This document shows positions 1 through 8,029 of a stretch of 11,768 bases of DNA, in pieces; position 1 is the first letter of the stretch, and each line of letters begins with the position of its first letter. Where the stretch lies: the NCBI GenBank assembly GCA_937879825.1, contig CALFMQ010000394.1:1-11768 (forward strand). The letters run 5' to 3'. Position numbers and translations under genes: made by a program. Source of the DNA: an uncultured Phycisphaerales bacterium. GTDB taxonomy: Bacteria; Planctomycetota; Phycisphaerae; Phycisphaerales; UBA1924. The notes below the pieces were generated by a model. The model was not told the origin of the DNA. It worked only from the letters and a program-made list of their open reading frames with translations, and did not search any database.

Positions 1-751
1 CCATGTCGGCGCGCTCCCCGCCACGCCCAACGCCGCCGACCCCGTCGCCGTCATCGCCGACCGCGCCGCCGAAGAAGCGTCGCTCCTCGCCTCACTCGGC
101 TTCGACGCCATCATCATCGAGAACATGCACGACGCCCCCTACCTCCTCCGCGAGGTCGGGCCCGAGATCACCGCCTCCATGACAGCCGTCGCCGCGCAGG
201 TCCGCCGCGCCATCGACATCCCCGTCGGCATCCAGATCCTCGCCGGCGCGAATCGCGCAGCACTCGCCGTCGCGCACGCGAGCGACCTCGCATTCATCCG
301 CGCCGAGGGCTTCGCCTTCGCCTCCGTCGCCGACGAAGGACTCATGCCCGAGGCCGACGCCGGGCCCCTGCTCCGCTACCGGCGCGCCATCGGCGCTGGC
401 TCAGTGGCCATCCTCGCCGACATCAAGAAAAAGCACGCGAGCCATGCCATCACCGCCGACATCGACATCGCCCAGACCGCCCGCGCCGCCGAATTCTTCG
501 GCGCCGATGGGCTGATCGTGACAGGCGTCGCCCCCGGCCGCGAAACCACCCCCGACGACCTCCGCGCCGTCCGCGACGCATCGTCCCTCCCGCTCCTCGT
601 CGGCTCGGGAGTCACGCCCGGCAACGCGCGCGAGATGCTCTCGATCGCCGACGCCGTCATCGTCGGCTCGTTCATCAAGAAGTCCGGCGACTGGCGCAAC
701 ACCATCGACCCCGACCGCGCCAGCAAACTCCTCGACGCCGCCCGCGCCTGA
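1..751 (+). CDS. BtpA/SgcQ-family TIM-barrel protein, 5' end missing
   Basis: The reading frame is open from base 2 and ends at the TGA at 749-751, leaving 249 residues; the true start lies left of the window. The visible N-terminus HVGALPATP matches the usual start of BtpA proteins, so only a few residues should be missing. Further family signatures are IENMHDAPYL (bases 116-145) and GPEITASMTAV just after it, and near the C-terminus VGSGVTPGNA and ADAVIVGSFIK, the phosphate-binding end of a TIM barrel. BtpA was named from Synechocystis, where it affects photosystem I accumulation; SgcQ is the E. coli relative. In non-photosynthetic bacteria the substrate is unknown to me, so I assign the family and no reaction. 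The in-frame ATG at 125 lies inside the conserved barrel and is not the start. The gene converges on the HU gene. Confidence 0.9.
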   Translation, partial: HVGALPATPNAADPVAVIADRAAEEASLLASLGFDAIIIENMHDAPYLLREVGPEITASMTAVAAQVRRAIDIPVGIQILAGANRAALAVAHASDLAFIRAEGFAFASVADEGLMPEADAGPLLRYRRAIGAGSVAILADIKKKHASHAITADIDIAQTARAAEFFGADGLIVTGVAPGRETTPDDLRAVRDASSLPLLVGSGVTPGNAREMLSIADAVIVGSFIKKSGDWRNTIDPDRASKLLDAARA

Positions 752-758
752 TGCGCGC

Positions 759-789
759 AAAAACAGAACCGGGCGCACGATGCGCCCGG
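759..789 (-). terminator. Hairpin terminator between btpA-like gene and HU gene
   Basis: A perfect 9-base-pair stem (769-777 with 781-789, arm CCGGGCGCA) encloses a CGA loop. Read on the minus strand, the hairpin is followed by TTCTGTTTTT (768 down to 759), the layout of an intrinsic terminator for the HU gene, which stops 44 bases earlier. On the plus strand no T-run follows, so any effect on the btpA-like gene would be weaker. Confidence 0.7.
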
Positions 790-832
790 CTCAGAGGACT
801 CATTTCAGATCGTTGTAGTCAGAACCGGTCGG

Positions 833-1234
833 TCAGACCATGTCCTTCAGGCCCTTGAGCGGGCGCACCTTCACGACGTTCCGCGCGGGCTTCGCAGCGA
901 ACCACTGCTCTTCCTTCGTGAACGGATTGATGCCCTTGCGCTTCGGCTTCGCCGGGATGCGCTTCTTCGTGACCTTGAACATGCCGGGCATACGGAACTC
1001 GCCCGAACCGTTCTTGAGGTCAGCGCCGACCATCGCCTGCATGACATCGAACACCGCGCCGACTTCCTTCTTCGAAATGCCGACCTGCTCGGCGATCTCC
1101 GTGAAGATCTGGCTCTTGGTGCGGACTTCCTTCGACGCCGAAACCTTGGCCGGCTTCTTCGCCGCAGCCTTCGTCGTCGCACGCTTGGTGGTCTTCTTCT
1201 TCGTCGTCGTCTTCTTCTTCGTTCTCGCGGCCAT
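833..1234 (-). CDS. HU-family DNA-binding protein with basic N-terminal tail
   Basis: This 133-residue protein carries a normal HU/IHF core of about 93 residues behind a tail of about 38 residues made almost only of Lys, Thr, Ala and Arg. The core begins near TKSQIFTEIAEQVGISKKEV (residues 39-58), a dimerisation helix pair. It then has GEFRMPGMFKV (78-88) and the beta-arm with the DNA-intercalating proline in NPF (103-105). The family binds and bends the minor groove as a dimer and compacts the nucleoid. The tail resembles histone H1-like tails and should add non-specific DNA binding; this is inference. The start is supported by GGAGGA at 1240-1245, five bases upstream of the ATG. The gene is divergent from pilZ and ends before the hairpin at 769-789. 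I cannot tell HU from IHF subtype by eye; a single tailed HU is the simplest call. Confidence 0.95.
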   Translation of the reverse strand: MAARTKKKTTTKKKTTKRATTKAAAKKPAKVSASKEVRTKSQIFTEIAEQVGISKKEVGAVFDVMQAMVGADLKNGSGEFRMPGMFKVTKKRIPAKPKRKGINPFTKEEQWFAAKPARNVVKVRPLKGLKDMV

Positions 1235-1552
1235 TTGCTTCCTCCGAAACGGCGGTGATGTGGCACTCGCAGGGCCTGGGAACCTCCGTGTGGCCCTGTT
1301 TCCGCGGGGTTTTTACGCCAGAGCGCCCCGCGGCACAAGTCACAATCGACCAACCGACCGCATTTTGGCCCTATTTTTCAAGGGTATTTTCGCCCTCGCA
1401 CCACCCCCGCCCCCGACCGGCCCGCCGATTTCACCGCACGATTTTCTGCATCCGACGCAAAACCCGCGTCTGTTTTCAGCCGATTCATCCCCCGGGAGGC
1501 GAGAGCGAGACCCCCGGCGCACCCGCCGGGGCACACATCCGGAGACCCCGAA
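1235..1552. promoter_or_regulatory. Divergent HU / PilZ intergenic region
   Basis: No gene is supported in these 318 bases. They must hold the promoters of the two divergent genes. The striking part is an A+T-rich island at about 1362-1391 within otherwise G+C-rich DNA; on the minus strand it contains TTGAAA (1377-1382), like a -35 box, but I find no convincing -10 box at the right distance on either strand. The promoter location is therefore inferred from composition only. Next to pilZ lies a hairpin, listed separately. Confidence 0.3.
1512..1531 (+). other. Hairpin in the pilZ leader
   Basis: An 8-base-pair stem (CCCCGGCG at 1512-1519 with CGCCGGGG at 1524-1531) and a CACC loop end nine bases before the GGAG at 1541-1544 that precedes the PilZ start. 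There is no T-run, so it is not a classical terminator. If transcribed it would sit in the 5' leader and might affect mRNA stability or initiation. The role is inference. Confidence 0.4.
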
Positions 1553-1879
1553 ATGACCCTCGCCATGTCGCACGAACGACGCCTCCACCCGAGAAACGCC
1601 GTCACAAAGCCCTGCAAACTCAGGGACCCCCTGCGCCTCTCCTTCGCCACAGGCGTCACGCACGATGTCTCCGCCGGAGGCGTCCGCGTCGAGGTCCGCC
1701 GCGACCGGCCCTACGCCGTGGGCGACAGAGTCGACATCGCCGTCCAGTGGGCCCACGGCACCATCCTCACCGGCTCCACCATGGCCCAGGGCGTCGTCCG
1801 CCGCGTCGACCACAACGAGCCCGGACGCCAGATCATCGCGATCGAAACCTCACGCCGCCCCGCCGTCGCCGCCGCCTGA
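1553..1879 (+). CDS. Single-domain PilZ protein, likely c-di-GMP binding
   Basis: The product is 108 residues, the size of one PilZ domain and little else. Both c-di-GMP-binding motifs are intact: RxxxR in RRLHPR (R10 and R14) and [D/N]xSxxG in DVSAGG (D38, S40, G43), with a beta-barrel-like remainder. Known PilZ proteins bind cyclic di-GMP and pass the signal to motility, polysaccharide or secretion machinery. Standing alone, this one would act as an adaptor, but no partner gene is adjacent, so its target is unknown. GGAG at 1541-1544 lies eight bases before the ATG at 1553 and favours this start over the in-frame ATG at 1565; the shorter form would still keep both motifs. It is divergent from HU and is followed by a repeat-rich region. 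Confidence 0.9.
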   Translation: MTLAMSHERRLHPRNAVTKPCKLRDPLRLSFATGVTHDVSAGGVRVEVRRDRPYAVGDRVDIAVQWAHGTILTGSTMAQGVVRRVDHNEPGRQIIAIETSRRPAVAAA

Positions 1880-1900
1880 CTCGGGTCGGGTGCCGTTGTC

Positions 1901-1936
1901 GGGTGCCATGGGCAAGTCGAAGACTTGCCCGTGTCA
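1901..1936 (+). repeat. Repeat family C, copy 1 (hairpin with GAA loop)
   Basis: After a GGGTGCCATG header comes a perfect 9-base-pair stem (1910-1918 with 1922-1930) closed by a GAA loop (1919-1921). The stem can grow to 12 pairs with one G-T wobble (1907-1909 with 1931-1933). The same header and a TCGAAGA core occur at 8168-8206, where the arms differ but still pair. It lies 21 bases after the pilZ stop and could end its transcript, though no T-run follows. Confidence 0.7.
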
Positions 1937-1945
1937 GTTCTTCAG

Positions 1946-1971
1946 GTGCCACATCTTCGTGGCCAAGCCAC
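1946..1971. repeat. Small competing hairpins in the pilZ-odhB gap
   Basis: GCCAC (1948-1952), GTGGC (1959-1963) and GCCAC (1967-1971) can form two mutually exclusive 5-base-pair hairpins. The stretch begins with GGTGCCAC, close to the header of family C, and may be a decayed relative. The structure is short, and chance is possible. Confidence 0.3.
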
Positions 1972-1983
1972 AAGCAGCACAGT

Positions 1984-2046
1984 TCGCTCCCTCCCCCGCC
2001 GCCGGCGGGGGAGGTGTCACCAGCATCGCGAGTGACGGAGGGGGTC
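1984..2046 (+). repeat. Repeat family A, copy 1
   Basis: It begins TCGCTCCCTCCCCC and ends GGAGGGGGTC, both shared exactly with the copy at 10637. Hairpin 1 has an 11-base-pair stem (1990-2000 with 2004-2014). Hairpin 2 has outer stem GTCAC/GTGAC (2016-2020 with 2032-2036), a CA/GA internal loop, a GC/GC inner stem and an ATC loop. The G-rich tail at 2037-2044 can pair imperfectly with the C-rich start, which would compete with hairpin 1. It lies in the convergent gap between pilZ and odhB. Confidence 0.8.
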
Positions 2047-2055
2047 CGCAGAGTT

Positions 2056-2080
2056 AGAGCCGCGAGCGGCAGCGAGCGGA
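2056..2080. repeat. GAGCCGCGAGCGG-type short hairpin
   Basis: Outer stem CCGC/GCGG (2060-2063 with 2076-2079), GA/GA internal loop, GC/GC inner pairs and a GGCA loop. The layout resembles the element at 10017-10040 and hairpin 2 of family A, although the sequence differs. It appears once here, so calling it a repeat rests on this resemblance. Confidence 0.35.
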
Positions 2081-2121
2081 CGGAGTCGCGGAACGTCACG
2101 CAACGACTCCCCAAATCCATG

Positions 2122-2145
2122 AAAAACCCCGATCTTTGACCGGGG
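2122..2145 (-). terminator. Intrinsic terminator of the odhA-odhB operon
   Basis: On the minus strand CCCCGGTC pairs with GATCGGGG (eight pairs, one G-T wobble) around an AAA loop and is followed directly by TTTTT (2126-2122). It lies 34 bases beyond the odhB stop. This is the clearest rho-independent terminator in the window. Confidence 0.85.
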
Positions 2146-2155
2146 CTGAATCCAT

Positions 2156-2180
2156 GCTCTGTGCATTGTGTTCTGCGCTT
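2156..2180 (-). repeat. TGTG-rich repeat E, copy 1, touching the odhB stop
   Basis: The plus-strand text has GCTCTGTGC (2156-2164) and TTGTGTTCTG (2166-2175) followed by CGCT. The same two blocks in the same order recur at 10711-10742, there separated by extra TGTG units. The element abuts the odhB TAA. It is low in complexity, so its status as a repeat family needs a genome count. Confidence 0.45.
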
Positions 2181-3475
2181 TAAACGCCAAGTAGCATCCG
2201 CCGCGGATCCTCGATGCATTCCTTCACATGCTTCAGGAAGCCCACAGCCCCCGCGCCGTCCACGATCCGGTGATCGTACGACAGCGCCAGGTACATCATG
2301 GGCCGCACCACAACCTCGCCCGAGCCGGGGCTGTCCGGGTTCTCCACGGCCCTGCGGATGATGTTGTGCATCCCCAGAATCCCGCTCTGCGGCGGATTCA
2401 GGATCGGCGTCGACATCATCGAGCCGTACACGCCGCCGTTGGAGATCGTAAAGGTCCCCCCCTGCATGTCCTCGAGCGTCAGCCGGTTCTCACGCGCCTT
2501 GTGCGCCAGTTCCAGAATCCCCGACTCCACACCCGCAAAATCCAGAGTATTCGCGTTCCGCAGCACCGGGACCACCAGCCCCTTGTCCGTCCCCACCGCC
2601 ACCGCGATATCGCAGTAGTCGTGGTACTCGACCTCCGGGCCCTTCTCGCCGTCCACAATCGAGGCGTTCACATTCGGGAACTTCTTCAGCGCCGAGCACG
2701 CCGCCTTCACGAAGAAACTCATGAAGCCCAGCTTCACCCCGTGCATCTTCTCGAACTCGTCCTTCCAAGCGCTCCGCAGCCCCATGACATTCGTCATGTC
2801 GCACTCGTTGAAGGTTGTCAGCATCGCCGCCGTGTGCTGCGCCTCCACCAGCCGCGACGCGATCTTCTGACGCAGAGGCGTCATCCGCTCCCGCCGCACC
2901 CCCCGCGCCCCCGGAGCCGCCACCGGCGCGATCGCATGCGACCCCGACGACGCCGAACCATTCTTCCGCGTCTGCATCAGCGCCAGCACATCCTGCTCGC
3001 GGATCCGCCCGCCCGGCCCCGTCCCCGAAACGCCCGACAAATCCAGGTGGTTCTCGTCCGCCAGTTTCTTCGCCACCGGCGTGATCCGGGACTCATCGAG
3101 AATCGTCCCCCCGCCGCCGCCGCCCGAAGGCACCGCCGCCGGCGCGGGCTTGGAGGCCGCGGGCGCGGGCTTGGGCTCGCTCTTCTTCTCCGCCTTGGCC
3201 GGCTCGCTCTTCGATGCCGCCGCCTTCTCGGGCGCCTTGGCTGACTCATCGATCGCCCCGACCACGCCCCCCACCTCGATCGTGTCCCCCTCGTGCGCCG
3301 TGTGCTTGAGTACACCGCTCGCCGGCGAGGGCACCGGCATCGTGATCTTGTCCGTCTCGATCTCGACGATCTCCTCGTCCCGCTCCACGTACTCGCCGTC
3401 ACCCTTCAGCCAGGTGGCGACAATCCCCTCGGTAATCGACTCGCCCATCGGCGGAATGACGATCTCGGTGCTCAT
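2180..3475 (-). CDS. odhB: Dihydrolipoamide succinyltransferase, E2 of 2-oxoglutarate dehydrogenase
   Basis: This 431-residue protein has the full E2 order. The lipoyl domain spans about 1-78 with ETDK (K43 is the lipoylated lysine). A flexible Ala/Pro/Lys linker follows, ending in six glycines (118-123). The E1/E3-binding domain is at about 131-165 (TPVAKKLA and GTGPGGRI), and the catalytic domain runs from about 196 to the end with DHRIVDG (H402, D406). It transfers the succinyl group from E1-bound ThDP via lipoamide to CoA, forming succinyl-CoA in the TCA cycle. The single lipoyl domain, the length and the odhA partner favour the succinyl over the acetyl enzyme. GGAG at 3485-3488 is nine bases before the ATG. 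The gene follows odhA after 49 bases, so they form one operon. No E3 (lpd) gene is in the window. Equivalent symbol: sucB. Confidence 0.95.
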   Translation of the reverse strand: MSTEIVIPPMGESITEGIVATWLKGDGEYVERDEEIVEIETDKITMPVPSPASGVLKHTAHEGDTIEVGGVVGAIDESAKAPEKAAASKSEPAKAEKKSEPKPAPAASKPAPAAVPSGGGGGGTILDESRITPVAKKLADENHLDLSGVSGTGPGGRIREQDVLALMQTRKNGSASSGSHAIAPVAAPGARGVRRERMTPLRQKIASRLVEAQHTAAMLTTFNECDMTNVMGLRSAWKDEFEKMHGVKLGFMSFFVKAACSALKKFPNVNASIVDGEKGPEVEYHDYCDIAVAVGTDKGLVVPVLRNANTLDFAGVESGILELAHKARENRLTLEDMQGGTFTISNGGVYGSMMSTPILNPPQSGILGMHNIIRRAVENPDSPGSGEVVVRPMMYLALSYDHRIVDGAGAVGFLKHVKECIEDPRRMLLGV

Positions 3476-3524
3476 CGTGTGTCGCTCCGGCTAAAGGGCG
3501 CCTCCGTGCACGCCCGTGCGATCA

Positions 3525-6404
3525 TCAGTGTACCCCGGCGTGTTCCTTGCTCGCCGATTTCTTCTCCGCGGGCAGCGACCCGATCGCTTCCTCAAGGATG
3601 TTCTCCTGCTCCTGCGCATGCTTGCTGGGCGAGCCCGTCGCCGGAGTCCCGCGCGGCGGCCTGCCGATGCAGGGCAGATCAATCCCCCACTCGTCGCGGA
3701 GCGTCAGGTGCATGTGGCCCCACGCCCCCATGTTCCGCGGCTCCTCCTGCACCCACATCAACTCCGCGTCCTTCGGATACTCAGACAACTCCTCTTTGAG
3801 CATCTCCGCGTGCAACGGGTACAGCTGCTCCACGCGCACGATCGCGACCTCGTCGTTTCCTGTGTCCTGACGACGCTTGTCAAGGTCGTAGAACACCTTG
3901 CCCGAGCACAGCACCACGCGCTTGACCTTCTTCCGCGCCGACGCCGAACCCATCGAGGGATCGCCAAGAATCTCGCGGAAGTGCCCGCCCGTGATCTCGT
4001 CGGCGCTGCTGCGGCACGCCGGCAAACGCAACAGACTCTTGGGCGTCATCACGACCAGCGGCTTGCGATAACTCGCCTTCACCTGACGCCGCAACATATG
4101 GAAGTGCTGCGCAGGCGTCGACGGAAACGCGATGATCATGTTGTTGTCACCGCACAACTTCAGGAATCGCTCCAACCGCGCCGACGAATGCTCAGGGCCC
4201 TGACCCTCGTACCCGTGCGGCAGCAGCAGCACCAGCCCCGACCAACGCTTCCACTTCGCAGCGCCCGCCGCCAGGAACTGATCGATGATCACCTGCGCGC
4301 CGTTCGCAAAGTCCCCGAACTGCGCCTCCCACATCACCAGCATGTTCGGCGCCGCCAGCGAGAATCCATACTCAAAGCCCATCACGCTGAACTCGCTCAG
4401 CGGGCTGTCGTAGATACAGAACTTCGCCTGACGCGGCCGACCCTGCGCATCGATCGTCCCGACATCCTTGTCCGTGCCCGGCTGACCCAGCTCACGGATG
4501 TGATTCAGCGGCACATACCGCTCCGCCGTCTCCACATCCACCAGCACCGCGTGCCGCTGGCTGAATGTACCCCGGCACGAGTCCTGCCCGCTGAACCGAA
4601 CAATCGTCCCGTCCAGAACGCACGCGCCGACCGCCAGCAACTCACCCGTCGCCCAGTCAAAGGTATTGCCCTGCTCGATCGTGCTCGCACGCTCCTGAAG
4701 AGTCTTCACCAGCTTCCGGTGCGGCGTAAATCCCTCCGGCCAACGACCCATCGCCGCCGCGATCTCTTCAAGCTCGCCGCGCGAAACCGCCGTGTCCACC
4801 TGGTCAAACGACCAGCTATTGCCCATCCCGTCCCAGCGCAGATGCCCCGGCGTCGGGTTCGGATCAACCGGCGTCTTCTGCACCGTCTCGTACGCCTTGT
4901 CCAGCTGCTCATCCAGACCCACCCGGATCTGCTCGGCGTCCGCGTCCGCGATCACGCCCTCCGCCACAAGCCGCTCCGCGTAAGTCTTGACCACGCTCGG
5001 CTTGTCCTTGATCTCCTTGTAGAGCAGCGGCTGGGTGAACATCGCCTCGTCCGTCTCGTTGTGCCCGTGACGCCGATAGCAGAGAACATCGATCACGATG
5101 TCCTTCTGGAACCTCATCCGGTACTCCAGCGCCATCTCGATCACATGCACGCACGCGTCCGGGTCCTCGCCGTTCACATGCAAGACCGGCGCCTCGATCA
5201 TCTTCGCGATGTCCGTGCAATACCGGCTCGACCGCGCATCCTCCTGACCCGTCGTGAAACCGATCAGGTTATTGATCACCACGTGCACCGTGCCGCCGAC
5301 CGTGTACCCGCGCAGCTGCGACAGGTTGAAGTTCTCCGCGATCACACCCTGCCCGATGAACGCGCCGTCGCCGTGCATCAACAGCGGCAGCACACGCTTA
5401 CGCTCCAGGTCCCCGCGCAAACGCTGCTTCGCCCGGCAACGACCCATCGCCACCGCGCACGCCGACTCCAGGTGGCTCGGGTTCGAGTTCATCGCAAGCC
5501 ACACATGCTTGCCCGACGGCAGCACGCGATTGGCGCTGTACCCGCGGTGATACTTCACGTCACCCCCGCCCATCACCGCGTCATCGGTCCACGCGTCCTG
5601 GAACTCCGTGAAGATCTGCTCGTACCGCTTCCCGATGATGTTCGTCAGCACGTTCAATCGCCCGCGATGGCTCATCGCGAACACGATCTCCTCCGCATCA
5701 AAGTCATCGCCCGCCTGCTCAACGAACCGGTCGAGCATCGGGATGATCACCTCACCGCCCTCAAGACTGAACCGCTTCACACCCGGATACCGCTTGGCGC
5801 AGAACTTCTCGAACAACTCCGAGCGGTACAACTGCAACAGGATGTGGAAACGCTTCGCCTTCGCGTACGCCGGCTTGTTCCGCGTACGCTCCATCCGCTC
5901 GGCGAGCCACTTCCATTCCGTCTCGTCCGAGACATACGCGAACTCAGCGCCCACGCTCCCGCAATAGGTGTCGTCGAGGTGCGCGATGATGTCGCGCAGC
6001 CGCATCGGCGCGCCGTCCGGCGACAACGACCCCGCCGCGAACGTCCGCTCCAGATCACCCTCGCTCAGCCCGTGCCACGTCGGCTGGAGCGACGCCGGCA
6101 TCTCGCGCTCGCGCCCGAACGGATCGATCGCCGCGCACAAATGCCCGCGCTCCCGGTAATGCTGAATCAGCGACGACACGGCGCTCTGCGCCCGGTCCTC
6201 GCTCGCCCGCGTGCTCCCCGAGACCATCCCCGGTGCGCCCGCCGCCGCGCCGTTGGAATACGCAAGGTCGAAGCCGCGGAAAAACTGCGCCAGGTCCTCC
6301 GGAGTCCCCGAGGGATCGCGCTTCCACGCCTGGTACTGCGCATCCAGGTACTCGGAGTTCCAACCATTGACGGACGGGCGAACGGCTCGCGGGGCAGAAG
6401 TCAT
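3525..6404 (-). CDS. odhA: 2-oxoglutarate dehydrogenase E1 component (ThDP-dependent)
   Basis: From the ATG at 6404 the protein has 959 residues, close to the E. coli SucA length. It decarboxylates 2-oxoglutarate on thiamine diphosphate and succinylates the lipoyl arm of OdhB. Visible marks are the N-terminal NSEYLDAQY and QFFRGF, then MSHRGRLN (244-251), KYHRGYS, NPSHLE, the ThDP/Mg motif start GDGAF (345-349) with INNLIGFTT downstream, and RRHGHNETDE (about 444-453). The C-terminal transketolase half contains LPHGYEGQGPEHSSAR. Starts at ATG 6440 or GTG 6452 are also open; neither has a good ribosome site. I chose 6404 because it leaves the normal N-terminus and has a weak GGTG eight bases upstream. 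The gene is first in the operon with odhB and divergent from cardiolipin synthase. A long antisense frame across it is a shadow. Equivalent symbol: sucA. Confidence 0.95.
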   Translation of the reverse strand: MTSAPRAVRPSVNGWNSEYLDAQYQAWKRDPSGTPEDLAQFFRGFDLAYSNGAAAGAPGMVSGSTRASEDRAQSAVSSLIQHYRERGHLCAAIDPFGREREMPASLQPTWHGLSEGDLERTFAAGSLSPDGAPMRLRDIIAHLDDTYCGSVGAEFAYVSDETEWKWLAERMERTRNKPAYAKAKRFHILLQLYRSELFEKFCAKRYPGVKRFSLEGGEVIIPMLDRFVEQAGDDFDAEEIVFAMSHRGRLNVLTNIIGKRYEQIFTEFQDAWTDDAVMGGGDVKYHRGYSANRVLPSGKHVWLAMNSNPSHLESACAVAMGRCRAKQRLRGDLERKRVLPLLMHGDGAFIGQGVIAENFNLSQLRGYTVGGTVHVVINNLIGFTTGQEDARSSRYCTDIAKMIEAPVLHVNGEDPDACVHVIEMALEYRMRFQKDIVIDVLCYRRHGHNETDEAMFTQPLLYKEIKDKPSVVKTYAERLVAEGVIADADAEQIRVGLDEQLDKAYETVQKTPVDPNPTPGHLRWDGMGNSWSFDQVDTAVSRGELEEIAAAMGRWPEGFTPHRKLVKTLQERASTIEQGNTFDWATGELLAVGACVLDGTIVRFSGQDSCRGTFSQRHAVLVDVETAERYVPLNHIRELGQPGTDKDVGTIDAQGRPRQAKFCIYDSPLSEFSVMGFEYGFSLAAPNMLVMWEAQFGDFANGAQVIIDQFLAAGAAKWKRWSGLVLLLPHGYEGQGPEHSSARLERFLKLCGDNNMIIAFPSTPAQHFHMLRRQVKASYRKPLVVMTPKSLLRLPACRSSADEITGGHFREILGDPSMGSASARKKVKRVVLCSGKVFYDLDKRRQDTGNDEVAIVRVEQLYPLHAEMLKEELSEYPKDAELMWVQEEPRNMGAWGHMHLTLRDEWGIDLPCIGRPPRGTPATGSPSKHAQEQENILEEAIGSLPAEKKSASKEHAGVH

Positions 6405-6568
6405 CTCTAAGCACCGTGGTTGCAGGGTGTTCGGGTTCATCCCGCAGCGCACACAACGACCGAGAACCGCCGCGGGTCGGACATTCTAGAAGTGGATCGG
6501 CCCGATGGGGACGCGCCGATAGGCGATTCCCCGAATCGACCTATGGGACCCGCTAGCATCAATCCCGC
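6405..6568. promoter_or_regulatory. Divergent odhA / cls promoter region
   Basis: These 164 bases separate the two divergent genes (fewer if odhA starts further upstream). On the minus strand TAGAAT (6488-6483) matches five of six bases of a -10 box, but the -35 position is poor. On the plus strand TAGCAT occurs about ten bases before cls without a clear -35. I see no operator-like palindrome. The promoters are inferred mainly from gene orientation. Confidence 0.25.
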
Positions 6569-8029
6569 ATGGGCGAAATATTCACCCACATCGCGTCCTG
6601 GCTCCCCCTCATCCTCCTCGTCGGCGACTGGTCCATCCGCATCCTCCTCACCCCCGTGGTCATCACCCGCCACCGGCCCGCCGAGGCCACCGCCTGGCTC
6701 CTCATCATCATCTTCGCACCCTTCCTCGGGTTCGCCATCTACCTCCTCCTCGGGGGCACCAACCTCGGCTCCCGGCGCGGCCGCCAGTACGGCCTCGCCG
6801 CCGCCGAGTTCGCCCGCTCCACCGGCAAGCACCCCAAGGCCCAGCGCTCCCTCCCCGCCTCAACAATCCCCTACCGCCACCGCGACCACGTCCGCCTCTG
6901 CCAGCGCGTCGGCAACATGCCGATGACCATCAACAACCACGCCCACCTCATCGACCACACCCACAAGGCCGCCACCACACTCGCCGCCGACATCGACCGC
7001 GCCCAGCACCACGCCCACCTCCTCTACTACATCGTCCGCGACGACGCCGACGCCCGCGTCGTCTTCGAAGCGCTCACCCGCGCCGCACAACGCGGCGTCC
7101 AGTGCCGATTCCTCGTCGACGCCTCCGGGTCCAAACACTTCCTCCGCTCGCGTTCGTGCCACGATCTCCGCCGCGCCGGCGTCGAAGTCGTCGCCGCCCT
7201 CCCCGTCAACCCACTCCGCCACCACCTCCACCGAATCGACCTCCGCAATCACCGCAAACTCGCCATCATCGACGCCTCCATCGCCCACACCGGCTCGTGC
7301 AACCTCTGCGACCCGACCTACGGCCGCACCGACGGCCTCGTGTGGCGCGATGTTGTCGTCCGCCTCTCAGGCCCGATCGTCCACTCCCTCCAACTCGTCT
7401 TCCTCGAAGATTGGCACTACGAGACCGGCGCCTTCCCCGACGCCGACTCCCTCTTCCGCACCGATTGGCCGCGCGACGGCGAGGTCGCCGTCCAGGCCAT
7501 CCCCACCGCCCCCATCCCATCCGTCGGCTCGTTCCGCGATGTCATCGTCAGCGCCATCCACGAGGCCGACCGCAACATCACACTCACCACCCCCTACCTC
7601 GTCCCCGACGAACCCGTCATCGTCGCGCTCCGCACCGCAGCGCTGGGAGGGCTCGATGTCGATCTCGTCGTCCCCAAGGTGAACAACAACCGCCTCGTCT
7701 CCGCCGCCGCCCGCGCCTATTACGCCGAACTCCTCGAAGCCGGTGTCCGCATCCACGAGCACACCAACGGCCTGCTCCACGCCAAGACCCTCACCGTCGA
7801 CGAGTCCTTCGCCATCGTCGGCTCCGGCAACTTCGATATCCGGTCCTTCCGCCTGAATCTCGAACTCACCCTGCTCCTCTTCGGCGAGTCGTTCACGCGC
7901 GAAGTCCGCGACCTCCAGAAGTCCTACATCAACGACGCGAAACAGATCAACGCCAAAGAATGGCTCGCGCGCTCCAAGTGGTCACGACTCGCCGAGAACG
8001 CCGCCAAACTCTTCGGCCCAGTCCTCTAG
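6569..8029 (+). CDS. cls: Cardiolipin synthase, PLD superfamily
   Basis: The product has 486 residues, the usual length of a bacterial cardiolipin synthase. Two N-terminal membrane segments (about 11-32 and 42-62) are followed by a cytosolic part with two phospholipase-D HKD motifs: H228, K230, D235 (in NHRKLAIID) followed by GSCNLCDP, and H404, K406, D411 (in LHAKTLTVD) followed by GSGNFD. The family joins two phosphatidylglycerols into cardiolipin and glycerol, or a related phosphatidyl transfer, at the inner membrane. The two membrane segments and the GSxN motifs argue against a free PLD nuclease or a toxin. Both catalytic motifs are intact. No clear Shine-Dalgarno precedes the ATG at 6569, but the first membrane segment starts soon after it, so the start is sensible. 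The gene is divergent from odhA, and repeat A2 begins at its last base. Confidence 0.93.
   Translation: MGEIFTHIASWLPLILLVGDWSIRILLTPVVITRHRPAEATAWLLIIIFAPFLGFAIYLLLGGTNLGSRRGRQYGLAAAEFARSTGKHPKAQRSLPASTIPYRHRDHVRLCQRVGNMPMTINNHAHLIDHTHKAATTLAADIDRAQHHAHLLYYIVRDDADARVVFEALTRAAQRGVQCRFLVDASGSKHFLRSRSCHDLRRAGVEVVAALPVNPLRHHLHRIDLRNHRKLAIIDASIAHTGSCNLCDPTYGRTDGLVWRDVVVRLSGPIVHSLQLVFLEDWHYETGAFPDADSLFRTDWPRDGEVAVQAIPTAPIPSVGSFRDVIVSAIHEADRNITLTTPYLVPDEPVIVALRTAALGGLDVDLVVPKVNNNRLVSAAARAYYAELLEAGVRIHEHTNGLLHAKTLTVDESFAIVGSGNFDIRSFRLNLELTLLLFGESFTREVRDLQKSYINDAKQINAKEWLARSKWSRLAENAAKLFGPVL

Noticed and set aside
840..1556. Plus-strand open frame opposite HU and its upstream region
   Set aside because: It is the complement of the HU gene followed by non-coding DNA, with no domain pattern and no ribosome site.
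3516..6410. A 964-codon open frame on the plus strand opposite odhA
   Set aside because: Its product is Arg/His/Leu-rich with no domain pattern, and it mirrors the codon bias of odhA, which has every expected motif. It is a G+C-driven shadow.
6569..8029. PLD protein as a defence nuclease or toxin
   Set aside because: Two membrane segments, length, and GSxN-type motifs after each HKD fit cardiolipin synthase, and no defence genes are adjacent.
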